A stretch of 64,000 nucleotides of DNA. It comes from Sisyra terminalis (lineage: Eukaryota > Arthropoda > Insecta > Neuroptera > Sisyridae). Position numbers and translations under genes: made by a program. This document shows, in pieces, positions 11,800 to 24,277 of this stretch (positions are counted from its first letter, which is position 1; every line of letters starts with the position of its first letter). Location of the stretch: positions 30,586,449 to 30,650,448 of the forward strand of contig OY292276.1 in NCBI GenBank assembly GCA_958496175.1. Reading direction: 5' to 3'. The notes below the pieces were generated by a model. It saw nothing but the letters and a program-made list of their open reading frames with translations, searched no databases and was not told the DNA's origin.

Positions 11800-12755
11800 T
11801 ACTCGTTTTTTTTTTTTTATCAAAATTATCATATTAAGTAATACTATCTCTAATTGTTTCTGGGTGTGGGAAACAGGATATAAGGTTGAAGATATTTTCA
11901 TCTAGTTTTTGAACAAACTGAAAAAATATATTTTCTCATCTTATTAAAAGAACTTATTTTTCATAATTTAAATTAAACTTAAAACATAAGTAAACATGGA
12001 ACTTAATGCTAAATAATAAATCAATGAAATATAATTTTTGTACTAACTACAAATGTGACAAGGAATATTATTTTTAGCACTTTAGCACAAATATACATAT
12101 ATAGTAAGCAGCCCTGTGTTGTCATAATGACATTAGATTTCACCTTAAACATGACCCAGTATACTCAAGCTATGCTATATTATTTATCAACTTGATAAGT
12201 TTTTTATAAAGAATAATGAACCTTTTAGGCTCTATGTACTCTATTATATATTTATGCATGATTTATTAGTAATAATATTGTTACTTGTAAATAATAAATT
12301 ATTTTCTTTCTTTTTTCATATTTTCTTTTTGTACTTAACGTTTTTGTTTTTTATGTTAAATATTTATTAGATAATCGAGATAATCTATATGAAATTGGTA
12401 AAAAAATAAAACACTGTAGCTTATTAATATTGAAAAAGACTATTTTTATTACAATGAAAATATTAATTCATTAAGTTAAGAAATTATTTGATCTAAAATT
12501 TTTCAGAAATAAAGAGAAAAAGAATGTGTGGGCACTGATGGCTGCACAAAAAAGTTATACGTTTTATAAAAGTCCAATTGTTGTCTAGAAATAAGGGTCT
12601 ATACAAATAAGCGCTTGCATTTAATTTAATCCATTTACTTCATTTAAACTCACATACAATTTTGAATAAAATCGACGAATAAAAGAAATGACATCACTCA
12701 TTTATAATCAAATAAATTTTTTTTGGTTATTTTGAACAGTTATACAATTTTTACA
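11800..12755. other. AT-rich stretch with no recognisable gene
   Basis: Low-complexity AT sequence. No repeats or coding that I can support. Confidence 0.5.
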
Positions 12756-12759
12756 ATAT

Positions 12760-12990
12760 ATAAAATATATTGTGGTCCAATTTATGTAGTACAATTTAAT
12801 ATAATAATATATTAAAATCATACTATAAAGTATAAACATAAATTTGAACAGAAGTTCAAACAAAAATATTTGTCACGTATTACCCAGATACGTATTTCGA
12901 TTGCTAAGCAAACTTCCTTAGTGGTCATCAAGTAGTTTGGATCGCTCCGTGACTACTTTGTGATAATTCCCGTGAATCATTACACGTGAA
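12760..12990. mobile_element. Solitary arm of the long-inverted-repeat element
   Basis: Matches both arms of the element at 19628-20310: AAACATAAATTTGAAC, CAGATACGTATTTCGATTGC, then GTGGTCATCAAG and GGATCGCTCCGT. The homology extends outward through a GTGGTC block near 12772. The other arm is missing; the inner end joins family R at about 12990. Confidence 0.7.
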
Positions 12991-13800
12991 CCCTGAGGGT
13001 TGCTTAATAAGAAAAAATTAACAAAAAAATGTTTCTTTTTGAAAATTTCTACTCTAAAAGAATGAAAAGGGCTGACTAAGTTTATATAAGATAATGTAGA
13101 GTTAATCAACAATCGATAATTTAAATTTAATAATCAAAGTGCAATTAAAAATGAAACATTATTACCGTTTAATATAAAACAAAGTTTATCTGTATTTATT
13201 TTAAGAAATAAAATATAAATGTCTGTTGTTTTTTAAATCATTCGAATAACAACATTTTAAATAACGTCATTTCATGAAATTAGTATGGAAGTTTAATATG
13301 CAGTACTTATACCAACTAGGCGATTTTTATTTTTTTTTCGTTTTTCATCAATCAATCTTTTTAAAATCTATTTTTTTACGATTAATGATTATATCCTGGA
13401 GCAATTTTATATTCTGCTGAAAAATATTAAGGGGACAATTTTTTGTCATTTAAAATATAATCATTTATCAATTAAAATATAAAATATTCCTATTTAGAGT
13501 AGAATAGGTAGGTATATATACTGTAGATATACGCAATAGACCATACTTTTTTAGATATTTATATACATTTTTTTGTAAATGAATTGATCAATTTAAACAA
13601 CTTTTTATTCTTAGCAACAGTTTATTAAATGTATCTTTTTAAAGTCGACAAAATAGTGTTTAAGTATGATTATATACTTCATAAAAGAAATAAGAAAAAT
13701 AAAAACTTTCATATACCACTACAAATAACAAATCTAAAAAGAAAATATAACTTACACCTACGTTACGCAGGCGAAGTCGCGGGCGTCAACTAGTATATAT
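12990..13800 (-). repeat. Family R, minus-strand copy
   Basis: On minus it begins near 13800 with CCCGCGACTTCGCCTGCG and is colinear with 1990-2260, then with 3340-3800. It stops at about 12990 around the AAGCAACCCTCAGGGTTC stretch, where the solitary foldback arm begins. This copy has the 5' and middle parts joined without the roughly 1-kb insert seen at 2280-3340, so it shows the intact arrangement of that region. Confidence 0.75.
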
Positions 13801-16530
13801 ATAGAAGCCTTGGTTACTTTTGAATAAAATTCACAAGTTAATCAGTAACAATTGAAATTTTCAACAATTTTATTATAGGGAGACTTAAATGACACTCAAA
13901 TAAACATACGTATAAACTGAAATTAAAAAAAGCATATCTTTAATGTATGCGAATTTTGTTGAATATTAAAAAAAGGGTACATATTTTTACTAGAGACAAG
14001 TTTTATTTATTCCAAGTATTGAACATGTCAAAATATTCTCCTGCAATATTCAGCTATATCAACTGAGCGTAGCCTGAAATTCGAATCGTTAAAGATTTAT
14101 CAAAAATATAAAATGGATTTTTTATTTGATCTGAATAAGATATAAAATGAAAATATTTCACTTATACGTTTTCCTTTCAAAAAAAAACTTTTTTTCACGT
14201 ACGACAATATTGATTTGAATTAAAATGGACGTGTTGTAAACGGATAAAATTGCGAAGGGAATAAGAAAACATCTGCGATAGAAAAGTTTCCCTTAAAAAA
14301 ATATATTTTTAGAATGTAAATTTAAAAATCTTTCTCATGTAACTTTTCGACATTGCAACTTTGATTCTCGGTTTACAATAATTGTCAAAATCTAAAGATT
14401 TACATTTGCGTAGTTTCGCTTTTATTTTCATCATAAAACAAATAAAATCATTCATAAAAATACGATTTAAAATTTAACTGCTCTTCATGAATTGTGAGCG
14501 TATTGATTTTGTCTCCAACGGAGCCGGAGTTGAATAATTTTCTTTGTTGAATATAACTGTATAATTAGAGCATCATTACTCTCTTCGAAAATTATTAATT
14601 CCACATTTCTCGCTCTCCTACGTGTGGTACAACCGTATTTTTGATTTTATGAGTAAACTGTTACCCATTATAAGGTTAAATTATAATTAACCTCTTCATA
14701 TTCATCCCTAAAATAAAAATCAAAACGTTACATAAAAATTTATTCAACGAAAACTTTCTTTTATCAATAAATATCTATGTACTTTAAACACACACAGATA
14801 CAATTAACTAACATGAATTTGCTAATCATTAATCATATTTTTATGTAATTACATCATGAATGAAATTAATATGAATATTTAGTTAAATATTTCTTTTTTT
14901 CATTAAAAATCTCATGAGTCTTGAAATAATAAGCCGCATTTTACACTAATTAATCTTTAACTAAAGCTTTCTATCTTAAGGAAAAAAGCTATACGCTTTA
15001 CACATTTTGTTAAAAAAATTGGGTTAATACTTCGGGATGTTCGAAACAATGATTTTTTGCAAGACATTTATGAGGTTAAACAAAAGTTTTATACAAAGAA
15101 AAATCATTAATGACTTTAAAAAAAATACATTTATTATTCAATGTATGAAAGAAAACTCTTTTAATTTAAAAGATGTGTTTCAGAGTTTGTACCGCCATTT
15201 TTTTCTTTGTTAGGGTGAGATATAAATTGATTAAAAAAAACTGATTTATTTGATTTGGTTAAAGTAATTTATTTGCAAAAAGGGTTTCTTTAATTTCAAT
15301 TCGTTTATTTTTTTTAATGAACGAAAAATTTAATTTAATTTTAATCTCATAGTAAAAAAAATGATGGATATGTAGTTAAGGTGGCCGAAATGAAACTGAT
15401 AGGTAGAAATGTATATTAAAGGTAAAGGCTTAGAAACGAATATTAGATAACCAGAAAGTGATGTTAATCAGGAAAAAATCGATTAATATAAGATAAATAA
15501 AATAAAGTCGATTTTAATTTTGATAGATTTTCATAATAAATTATATAGCTTATTCTTGAAAAATCAATTTTTTACCTCTAGATATTGAAGCTTTACTTTT
15601 TGAGTAGCTGCATCGTATCGTGATTATATTTTTAAGATGCTAATTAATCCGGGTACCTTTGCACATAAAATAAATTTTGATAAAAATTAAAAATTATAAT
15701 TAATAATGTTTTTGGGAACTTGGACTCAAATAATAAGACATTAAATTTTCAAAGTATCTCAACGTTTCGTTGGTATTTATTTCCAACTTCTTTAGGAGAA
15801 CTAAATTAAAATTAAACCCCTTATTTCAGCACAAATCATTTGATATAATAAATGATAATATGTTATGTTAATGATTAGCTCAAATATTAGGGACTTAATG
15901 ATTAATGAATATCTATAGGATTTGAAATTAAAGACTGACACAATATGTTTTTCTTTTTCCTTCGAAAACATGACCTTATATGGAAGTTTCGGTTTCGGCC
16001 GAAATGAAAACTGATGCCTAAATTAAGTTTCGGCCGTAAAAACTAGTTTCGGTCGGATACCATTAACTTATTATTTTATAAAGGTATTCGTGTGGTTCAA
16101 AAACTATTACCAACACCATAAGCCCAAGTAATGTTCTTTTCAAGGGGAAAAAATACCATCTTAGCTCATTTAGATTTTTGTAAAAACCGAAAGGAATAAA
16201 ATTTCGGGATTTTATGAGAATTATTTATATACGATTCAAACTGATAATATGATTCAAATTGAGAATATTCTTTTCTTTGTCAGTTGATGAACTGAACTTT
16301 AGTATTTTTCGAATTTAGTAGTATAAATCAAGTACAAAAATCGTGATGATTTTAATTTTAATTGGAAAATTATTATTTTTGAGTATTTGTTTGCATTAAT
16401 AATTTTTAATCAATTATAAGCTGCATTAAAATCTACGATTTCTTAAGGAATTAATATATAACTATATTTAGTAGTTATTTTATTTGAGTAATTAAAAGGC
16501 ATTTAATATATAATTTTTTTTTTGTTATAG
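13801..16530. other. Non-coding stretch upstream of the exon
   Basis: Mostly AT-rich sequence without recognisable features. A small cluster of GTTTCGGCCG-type motifs lies at 15984-16060; a related TTCGGCCGAAT motif recurs at 63152-63184. It ends with a polypyrimidine tract and an AG acceptor at 16511-16530. It could be an intron or 5' flanking region of the gene whose exon follows. Confidence 0.5.
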
Positions 16531-16809
16531 AAAACAGAAACGACAACAATGGCTTCATGTCCATTTAGTCAAATGCGTTTGTCAAAAAGCAGAAAAAGTG
16601 ATGAAGAGTCGCACGTTGATGGAGGCAACAATGAAAAAGGAAGTGGACATGGTGGCGGCACAAATAAAAAAACAATATTCGTGTCACGACAATCGTCCAT
16701 CCAGCTATCTACTTCCCCATCGGGTCAGGACACAGATCTAGAAAACGACAAAAACACCCTCAACCAAAAATGCTTGAGCACGGCCTTACGCTTTTTGACC
16801 GCCCCACCG
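16531..16809 (+). CDS. Coding exon with start codon (N-terminus, unidentified protein)
   Basis: The best-supported gene exon in the window. A T-rich tract ending GTTATAG precedes it, so the exon starts at 16531 with 18 bases of 5' untranslated sequence. The ATG at 16549 has a good context (CAACAATGG). The 87 codons end exactly in phase 0 at a strong donor, CCG|GTGAGT, at 16810. The N-terminus begins MASCPFSQMRLSKS. It is polar and low-complexity: KSRKSDEES near residue 12, a Gly-rich GSGHGGG stretch near residue 31, then a basic and Ser-rich KKTIFVSRQSSIQLSTSPSG (about 40-59), which looks like a cytosolic phosphorylatable region. It ends near a hydrophobic CLSTALRFLTAPP. GC content and codon use are clearly higher than in the flanks. 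There is no signal peptide. The rest of the gene must lie downstream across long introns. I do not recognise the family; such N-termini occur in insect channels, transporters and signalling proteins, but nothing here decides. Confidence 0.8.
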
Positions 16810-18586
16810 GTGAGTTTATCATTTTTCATTTTACAATCGTATGATAAATGCTAATCCTTGTCAACAGCTACCACAAAACAATTCGAGAACCTTTTTTTGC
16901 CATTTTACCTTATGAAAAACTGAATTTAAATCAATGAATGCTAAAAATATGCTTTTCATTGGAAATTTTATACATTGAGTTCTCTTAATTTGGAATTGAG
17001 AAAAGTATATTTTTTATCCAACAAAAAAAATAAAGAAATTACTCGAACGAACTGATGCAAAAATTGTTATGAAATTCTCAGTATAATGGAGTGGTTGCTT
17101 CAATTTCATAAAGCTCTAGTTTTAATCCGATTTCAACTCGGTTCTGTTCAAGTGTCACTTCCCATCAAGTCTCAGTTTGTTATACTTTTTACTGTATCTA
17201 TTTTACAAATAAAATAAAATAAAATAACTTTAATTAAAGAACAAATAGAAAAAGTTTTGAATGACAAGTATCCATTATAGAAATCTAAGAAAATTAAGAG
17301 CAGCTTTCTTTACTTGACGGAAAAAAAATCAAACAAACCTTAACAGTAAAAGGAAAACGAGTATAAAACACATACAAACATTGAAAAAGTTTAGCCATTT
17401 CTTTCCGTTAATCTAATTCCTTTCTTGATTTATATAAATAAACTTTTCTCTTTTGAATATAAAATTTAATTCTTTTGATGCAAAAACTTTATATTTTAGC
17501 TTTAATAAATACTAAAAAGCTATGATATTACAATGAATTTCCGATTTAATTTTTTTTATGATAACTCATAAAATAAATTTATTGATTGTAAATTATTCAA
17601 TTTAAAATCCAAGAAATAATATTTACTATTGTTTTCTGTTGTAATGTATCTATATAAGTACTACCCATAGAAAACTTTAGAACTCACAAAAGCATTGAAT
17701 AAAAATCATTAAAATAAATAAAACAACGATAAAAATTATAAGGTATCGATACTTTTTTTTCAATAAAAAGTGCAATTCCAATAAAGCAATTGTTTTATTT
17801 TGCACTTGTCTACTTTTTGTATGGCCATAAAATTGTTTTGAACGTATTTAATTTGAATAAAAGCCTTGCATTGTAAATTTAAAACAATTTCCTATTAGTA
17901 GGATTCACGAATTTAACATGAAGCTTGCACGCATTTGTCAAAAAACACAAAAGAGCTTTTGCCGCTTTTACACACTTTCATGCATCACGAACTAGCGAAT
18001 CGTTCTTTGCTAGTCTGTATTTTCAACGTTCGTTGCTAATTTTCATAAATTTTCATGCGGAAATTTAAATAAATATTCACATTTAAATATGATTCTTTAT
18101 TTCGTATTTAATTAGGTCAGAAGCTTTAATTAGTAAGTTTTCTGAATAGAACGAACTAATAATTTATATTCTATGCGTTTAGCCCTTAGTATTAAATGTG
18201 TCACTGGAATGGCTTTATATTGTCCCTTGCATTATTATTTATTTTCTTTTCGTGGTTATCGACTATAACACTAAATTTATGAGGGACGTTCAATACCATA
18301 TTAACTTACTGTTCAAAACTTTAGCTTTTGTATCCCTGATTTGTGAATAACATTATTTGCATAGAAAAAAATTAAGATGGAATCAACTGGATTTTTTTTA
18401 ATTGTAACCCCAATTTTATAAAAACGGATTTGATTTCGGAGTATTTAAAACTGCGTGTGGCTTATTGAATTAATCTTTAAAAAAATATTAAAAACAAATT
18501 TATTGATTTTATAACGATATACTATGTAATTGCCTGTAATTGCCATAAGTATATTGTAATTGAGTGTATATTAGAAAAGTGCGCAG
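16810..18586 (+). other. Probable intron sequence after the exon
   Basis: Starts with a consensus donor GTGAGT. The rest is AT-rich with no repeat or coding that I can support. The acceptor at 18586 is only a candidate. Confidence 0.4.
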
Positions 18587-18681
18587 TTTGAATCCGATGC
18601 GAAAGACGGCACAGTTCCAGCAATAAATGAACTAGAGAACATACATGTCCATGAACTGAGCAGACAAGTCGATGCTTTTAG
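18587..18681 (+). CDS. Candidate second exon, weak
   Basis: After GTGCGCAG (18579-18586) a phase-0 frame, compatible with the exon ending at 16809, opens with FESDAKDGTVPAINELENI and continues to VDAFRW before a TAG at 18686-18688. A possible but poor donor is AG|GTGGTA at 18682. For: base composition is GC-richer than the flanks and the peptide is not AT-driven. Against: no polypyrimidine tract precedes it, and the donor is weak. It could equally be the remains of a mobile-element coding region. I do not recognise the sequence. Confidence 0.3.
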
Positions 18682-18689
18682 GTGGTAGC

Positions 18690-19620
18690 ATTATTTTCAG
18701 ATTCATTTTTCCCCAATTTCAATTTGTATAGATGTTCATATTGCTGTTTTCATGCAACGTTTTTCTTTGATGTTATGCAGTGTCACTAATTCCAATAAAT
18801 AAATATACGTGGTTATGTCCATTCTCAAGTAGTTACACCAATAATTAAGGCCATCACATAATTACCTATTTACAGAGGTATCTAATATGGAAAAAATGCT
18901 GCCATTTTAGAAGCCCTTTCCGTGACCACTTTGAATGTTGGGTACTTATAAAACGTCCCAATTTTGTTTAACTAGACAACATGCCAAAATTGACCAGAGT
19001 AGTATCTCTATCATGACGATATCGCACATAATTGAGCAAGATATATTGATATTTCTGCGCCATGTAGACGCTCTACAAACTGCAACATTTTCACTTCGTT
19101 TTAAGACTGTGCAGACAAAAGTTGTGCAAAACGTAGCATCTGAACTGGCCTTATGAGTTACAAGCAATAAGAGCATTTTTTTATCCTGCAAGCTTAATTT
19201 CCCGCGTGGTTGAATTTCATAGCGTTACACCATCTTTTTTATCACAAAATTTTTATGACTAGTAATACTCCTTATTAGGATCATAAAATATATTTGTTTC
19301 CTGATTGTCACTCCTAGGTAATATATAAAAAAATATGTTTGAATAGTTTTGTTTTATATATTTTTTTTTCTTAGAATTAAAAAAACTGATACACTCAATA
19401 AAGTAACCTAAAGTTTTACGTTGATTTCATTTCTCTAGCTAAATAATTTTTTGGGAAATATTACTTTAAATAAGGGTCATGCGGGCCGATATTTTTGTTC
19501 ATATTTTAAGATCAAAGGGGAATTTGGTTGCGAAATGTACAAATAAAAAGTATTTTTTTTAATTTTTAATAAAAAATTAATATTTTAACATAAGTTTCGA
19601 TACAAGGTTAAAGCCATGTG
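18690..19620. other. Stretch with no supported gene
   Basis: Open frames on both strands overlap at 18935-19191, so at most one could be real. Neither has splice signals or recognisable motifs. Confidence 0.4.
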
Positions 19621-19627
19621 CGACATT

Positions 19628-20310
19628 TTATTGTAGTCTTATTTATGAAATATAATTTTCTAAAGTAAACTATAAATATAAATTTGAAGAAAAGTTCAAA
19701 CCAATGTTTTCTAACTTTTTGCCCAAATACGTACTTCGATTCCCTTGCCAAGCAAGCTTCATTGGTGGTCATCAAGGAGTGTTAGATCGCTCCATAACTT
19801 CTATGTGACGAGTCACAACGTAATCACGAATCGATCTCAAATTATAAGTCGAACCTTTCTCATCTTGCGATGTAGTTGTGAAGGGGGTGTGTTCCCACTT
19901 CTCTTTCTTTTCTTCAAATTCTTCATGAGCAATCCAAAAAGTGCCGAACTTTGAATTGGTTCATTCTCCCAGTCTTTCTCTTTATCTCAAAAATTTCTAT
20001 GCTCTCGAGTGTATCTACTCTGTTAGTGCGGTGAACATTTTTTAGAAGTTTAGGTTCTGCAAATGTATGCTACGTTTCTTTTGCATTCAATTGAGATCGA
20101 TCTGTGATTACTTTGTGACTCATAACATAACAGTTACGGAGCGATCCAATATTACTTAATGATCACTAAAAAAGATTGCTTGGCAATCTAAATACGTATC
20201 TGGGAAGTTAGTCAGTAAATCATTTGTTTGAACTTTTGTTCAAATTTATGTTTATAGTTTACTTTTGTTAGTTATTTTAATTGCATGAATGAGACCACAA
20301 TATATTTCAT
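19628..20310. mobile_element. Foldback-type element with terminal inverted repeats of about 200 bp
   Basis: The left arm (about 19628-19850) and right arm (about 20085-20310) are diverged inverse copies. Shared blocks are TTGTRGTCTYAT, AGTAAACTATAAAYATAAATTTG, CCAAGCAA, GTGGTCATCAAG or its variant, GATCGCTCC and GTAATCACNGATCGATCTCAA. The roughly 230-bp centre has no transposase. A solitary arm lies at 12760-12990. Exact ends and target duplication are unclear. Confidence 0.75.
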
Positions 20311-20479
20311 ATAATATTTAAACAGTAAATCTGTTCCAAGTCAGCAAAAAAATCTAATTTAATTTTTATATTGATTCCTCTTTGGGAGCTAACTCGCCAT
20401 AGAGATCCGGCTAAACTTATGTAAAAGTTCAATTCTCTAATTTTAGCTTATCTATTTCAATATTGCATAGCATCAATTC

Positions 20480-20600
20480 AGAGAGAGAGAGAAAGAGAAA
20501 TGCGCGTCTGCCTTCGCATTCGCTTGTTCATTTTTGATACTCGCGCTATTAAGCATATTGTTTAAGCATTTGTTTAAGCATGCTATTAAGCATTTTGTTA
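20480..20600. repeat. (GA)n tract and TTAAGCAT repeats
   Basis: GAGAGAGAGAGA at 20480-20500 is followed at 20549-20596 by four imperfect copies of TTAAGCAT spaced 10-17 bases apart. Confidence 0.7.
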
Positions 20601-22005
20601 CGTGATGACTTCTACCAAATTATTATCCGCAAATCACCTCTTCTACGTTTTTTCAAAAGTTATTTAAGAAATGAAAAGAAAATTTAAAAATTTCCCCTAA
20701 TTCGATAATTAAAAAAATTGAAAAATTGAATTTTTTTCTTAATGTTTAAAAATATATCTTCTAATCAGCAAAATTTGAATTTCATGTTTTATCATCAGGC
20801 AAACGAAGTAGAATATTCCATAAGCTTATATAGCTATATGAATTTTCTTTCATTTTTTTACGTCTTAATCATTTTATGAAATACATTTTCAACATAAAAT
20901 AATTGCACTATTTTTTCCACCCAGTTAATTGAAAAATGCATCGTTTTGAATAATGAAAAAAAGTAAATACGTTTTATTAGCTAACCATTTGTTATCAATT
21001 TCTTTAAAATTTAAAAATTAATTAATAATAAACTTAAAAGGTTTCAACGGAATCTTTATGTTACATGAACAGTAAATTAATTATAAAAAGTTAAAATTTA
21101 AGCAACTTCTTTCGGTAATTAAAACTGTAGAAGAAAGGTTTCAAATAGTTAACTTTACTGGAAAGCTTCATTACGATTTATATACGAGTTTATTAGGAAA
21201 TATTTTTTTGAACGTTTAAATCTAATGTGGTAAGACTGATACATTTTTTTGTTTCAAATCAATTTAGGATGACGCCTTACTCATATGCCACATGGTCTAA
21301 TTTATTGTGACCTCTTTCAACTAAATTATATTTTTCTTTGTCCATAAACCGTAATTACATCATATAAAAAGGTAATCAATTTAGTCTAATGGTGCTCAAG
21401 TTTTACTTCTTGAGTTGATGTGATCAATCTGAAATAGTTTATTATAAAACTTCATACGAAGATCATTATAATATTTTTTATATATAATAAGGGAACAACC
21501 AGAAGCATTTTTATTCAATGCTTGAATATACTTTTTGTTCATGGAGTGTTAGTACCTACATAACGGCGAATGCAAGGATAAAAGTAACATTCATACAGAA
21601 ATAAATTGCCGAATAAACCTCTCATTATCTGTATAAAAGCACGCTGTGGTTATAATAGGTTTAAAATGAAAAATTTTCGTCCATAAATCTGACTCTGGAT
21701 AAGTCTGGTTTTGTAAGTACAAAATGGAAAAGATAATTGAGTGCGATTTTTGGCAACACCTTAATTGATAATATTCGTAATTTCGTTCCGGATTAAATTT
21801 ATTTAACTTGCTATGGGAAACAAATTACAATTTACAACCCATTTTAATTTTCAAATTATAATTAGAATTACGAATATGCATAAGAAAGTACGTGAAAAAG
21901 AAAATTGAAATAATTTCAATTTCATTTTTCATTTAAATTGGAGCGTATGTATGCGAAACATTTTTTTTTAAATTTATTTATATTTGTACTAACCGGGTTT
22001 ATCCT
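20601..22005. other. AT-rich stretch with no recognisable gene
   Basis: No coding blocks or structured repeats seen. Confidence 0.5.
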
Positions 22006-22009
22006 TAGT

Positions 22010-22690
22010 AACATCGTCCAGCAGCACCATGACCTCCAGGATCTGTTTCATCTACTTCAGATATTTAATAATAACTGACCCATTTCACTGGGTAGTTCCA
22101 GTGCCTTAATTGGTACATTGACGAACATGATGAGATAGCGTGGGAAACTAATAATAATTCATGTGAGACGGTTTGGTGTTTATGTTCTTGAAAGTTTTCG
22201 ACTTCAATAGTTAAACCTTAGTTACTTTGATTGGGGTCTCAAGTTCAGAATCTGTTGATTCTAAATCTGTGCTGCCATCGTCTGACAAATCTAGTGTATT
22301 AAGTTTAGGATTAGTTACTATGTTATATTGTTTGTTTAATTGATTCCTTAGCTTTGAAAATTTGCCAAGTGATTTTAATAAGGGGTACAAGTTTTCTTAT
22401 TGTAGGACAATCTCTTTGATATTTCAATGTCGTCTATTACCTATATTTTTGACCGACGTTTATCAAGCAGATTTTGGTTATAGTCGCAGATGTATTTTCT
22501 AAGGTATACTGTGAGCTTAATTTTTAATTCATTTGAGTAGTATCTTAATGTTATTCTTTGATTGTTCTTTAAGATGTGCCTGATAGATAAGATTTTTAAT
22601 TTTTTCAGTTTTTGACATATTAGGATTTAAATTATCCTCATTTGCTTGGGAATTTGATGGGTTTGGGTATTCGGCCCAGGAAATTGATGA
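22010..22690 (-). pseudogene. Decayed coding region of unknown, probably retroelement, origin
   Basis: On minus, several successive segments in different frames have protein-like composition. One near 22620-22545 begins MSKTEKIKNL and continues with Lys-, Asn- and Gln-rich residues. A segment near 22535-22380 is rich in Tyr, Asp, Lys and Arg. A strongly acidic segment at about 22305-22213 contains SDDGSTDLESTDSELETP. Stops and frameshifts separate them. The stretch is less AT-biased than its flanks. The layout, a basic region followed by an acidic Ser/Asp linker, could be a gag-like or other mobile-element protein. No catalytic motif is visible, so the family is unassigned. Confidence 0.4.
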
Positions 22691-22714
22691 AAAATACCCT
22701 AAATTATTGAACTT

Positions 22715-22822
22715 ATGAAACCATGTGAAGAAAATTCAGCTGGAAGAAATCAAGATAATGCATTGCTGAACAATTTATCTGCTGAAGATTTTTCCAAGAA
22801 ATTAATAAATAGGTATCGGTAA
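22715..22822 (+). other. Short open frame ended by a MITE
   Basis: Thirty-five codons (MKPCEENSAGRNQDNALL near the start) run into the end of the inverted-repeat element at 22811 and stop there. The composition is coding-like, but the length proves nothing. It could be a relic cut by the insertion. Confidence 0.15.
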
Positions 22823-22999
22823 TGGCCGTGTTCATTGTTTAAATTTGTACTTAAATTAAGTTGACTAAAACGTTATTCAGCTGTTTTGTGAAAAAGCTAG
22901 CAGTTTTATAAAAAAAAATTGACGAAATCGCAAAAATTTGAAAGAAATCAAATCAATACGTTTGTTTCATCAATAGGAACACGGTCATTACAGATATTG
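22811..22999. mobile_element. 189-bp MITE
   Basis: The left end, GTATCGGTAATGGCCGTGTT, is inverted at the right end as AACACGGTCATTACAGATAT, giving terminal repeats of about 27 bp with few mismatches. The non-coding AT-rich interior fits a non-autonomous DNA element. No clear target duplication. Confidence 0.6.
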
Positions 23000-23339
23000 A
23001 GTATTTGCTGGGGAAATTCTTCTTCAGATGGATCATTCCAAATTTATTATTTTAAACAAGTGTTTATTTTGTAAGCAGAATCCGATCTCGGAATGATTGG
23101 TAACGTTAGATGGAAATCGCCAAACAGTTAAATCATTACGCCTTCAAAACATATATCGAGTCAATGCGTAGATCTTTCTGTGGTTACCTTTATATGCCTT
23201 TAAAAATGTTATAGACAATATGGAATTGACATCAAAGTGTGGGTGACGTGAACTGCCACTGCGGAAAATGCTTAGCCTAATTTATTTAAAAACTTATTTT
23301 TCATCTTTTTTTTCCGTGAATTGCTAAGATATGTTTATA

Positions 23340-23440
23340 GTTATTCTGTTATTCGGAGTGAACATGAATTTAATAAATCAAATATCATCAAAACCGGTCC
23401 AGCTATTTTTAGATAAAAAATGATTTAACTTAGCCGACTT
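23340..23440 (+). repeat. Possible RTE-type 3' end relic
   Basis: Contains ATCATCAAAACCGGTCCAGC followed by TATTTTTAGA. This phrase type is recurrent in the 3' ends of insect RTE-like retroelements. No other part of an element is recognisable. Confidence 0.3.
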
Positions 23441-23495
23441 TGTTTAATATATTTAAGATATTTAAATGACAAATCATATGTCAATGTAATGGCAA

Positions 23496-23545
23496 GGTGC
23501 TTTAATGAGGAAAATAAGTCCGAGAGCAACGCATGCAACAAATAA
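23496..23545 (+). repeat. Degenerate relative of the 34101 hammerhead-like motif
   Basis: AATGAGGAAAATAAGTCCGA then CAACGCATGCAACAAATAAA aligns with CTGAGGAAGGCTC..CCGAAGCATCGCGCATGTAATAAATAAA at 34101, but the core residues have decayed. It is a probable old copy of the same element end. Confidence 0.25.
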
Positions 23546-24277
23546 AAAGCTTCAATAAAGCAAATGTATTGTTGACATGCCATTACCTTAAATAATTTTT
23601 GTTTTTTTATTTAATTTTTACTTTCTTTATTTACTATTCAAATGAAATATTGATCTTCATAACTGTATTCATTCAATTATATTATTAAAAAAATGACAAA
23701 TAATTGTAGCTAAAATATTCATTCATAAAACACTACGCTCATTACCTGTTAGGCAGTACGAAGTTTGATGGGCAAGCTAGTATTTTAGTATTTTTAATAT
23801 TGCTGACATTAACAACTTATGTTTCAACGTTGGCTTATTGTTTTGATGATTTGCTTTTTCGATATGTACACTGTTTTATTCTCTTAATTAAACTATTGTA
23901 AGTTCAAAAAAGACATCATTTATATAATGAAAAAAGTGATGAAAATATGCATTAACCTATGAATTATGAACTTTTACGGAACTACGGTATTGGAGATTAC
24001 GCAAAATATTGGTTGTTCTCGTACATTGGATTACAGCTTAACCCCACCTAAACCGTAACAAATCGGTTCACCACATTTGGTAAATGTACTTTTGACATCG
24101 AAAATAAATCACCTAGCTCTCCAGATTTAAAGGTCAATTACAGGTATAAATCATTATGATTTCATAAAATTTGGCATCTGAATCACAGCAGTAGTACTAT
24201 ATCCAATAAAATGCCACATCCACCTGAATGAGGTGATGCAAAAAATCAAAAACTAGCATTGATTATTTTATTTCTAT

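Noticed and set aside
19745..19954. 69-codon open frame
   Set aside because: It lies within the left arm and centre of the foldback element at 19628-20310; the solitary arm at 12760 does not keep the frame open.
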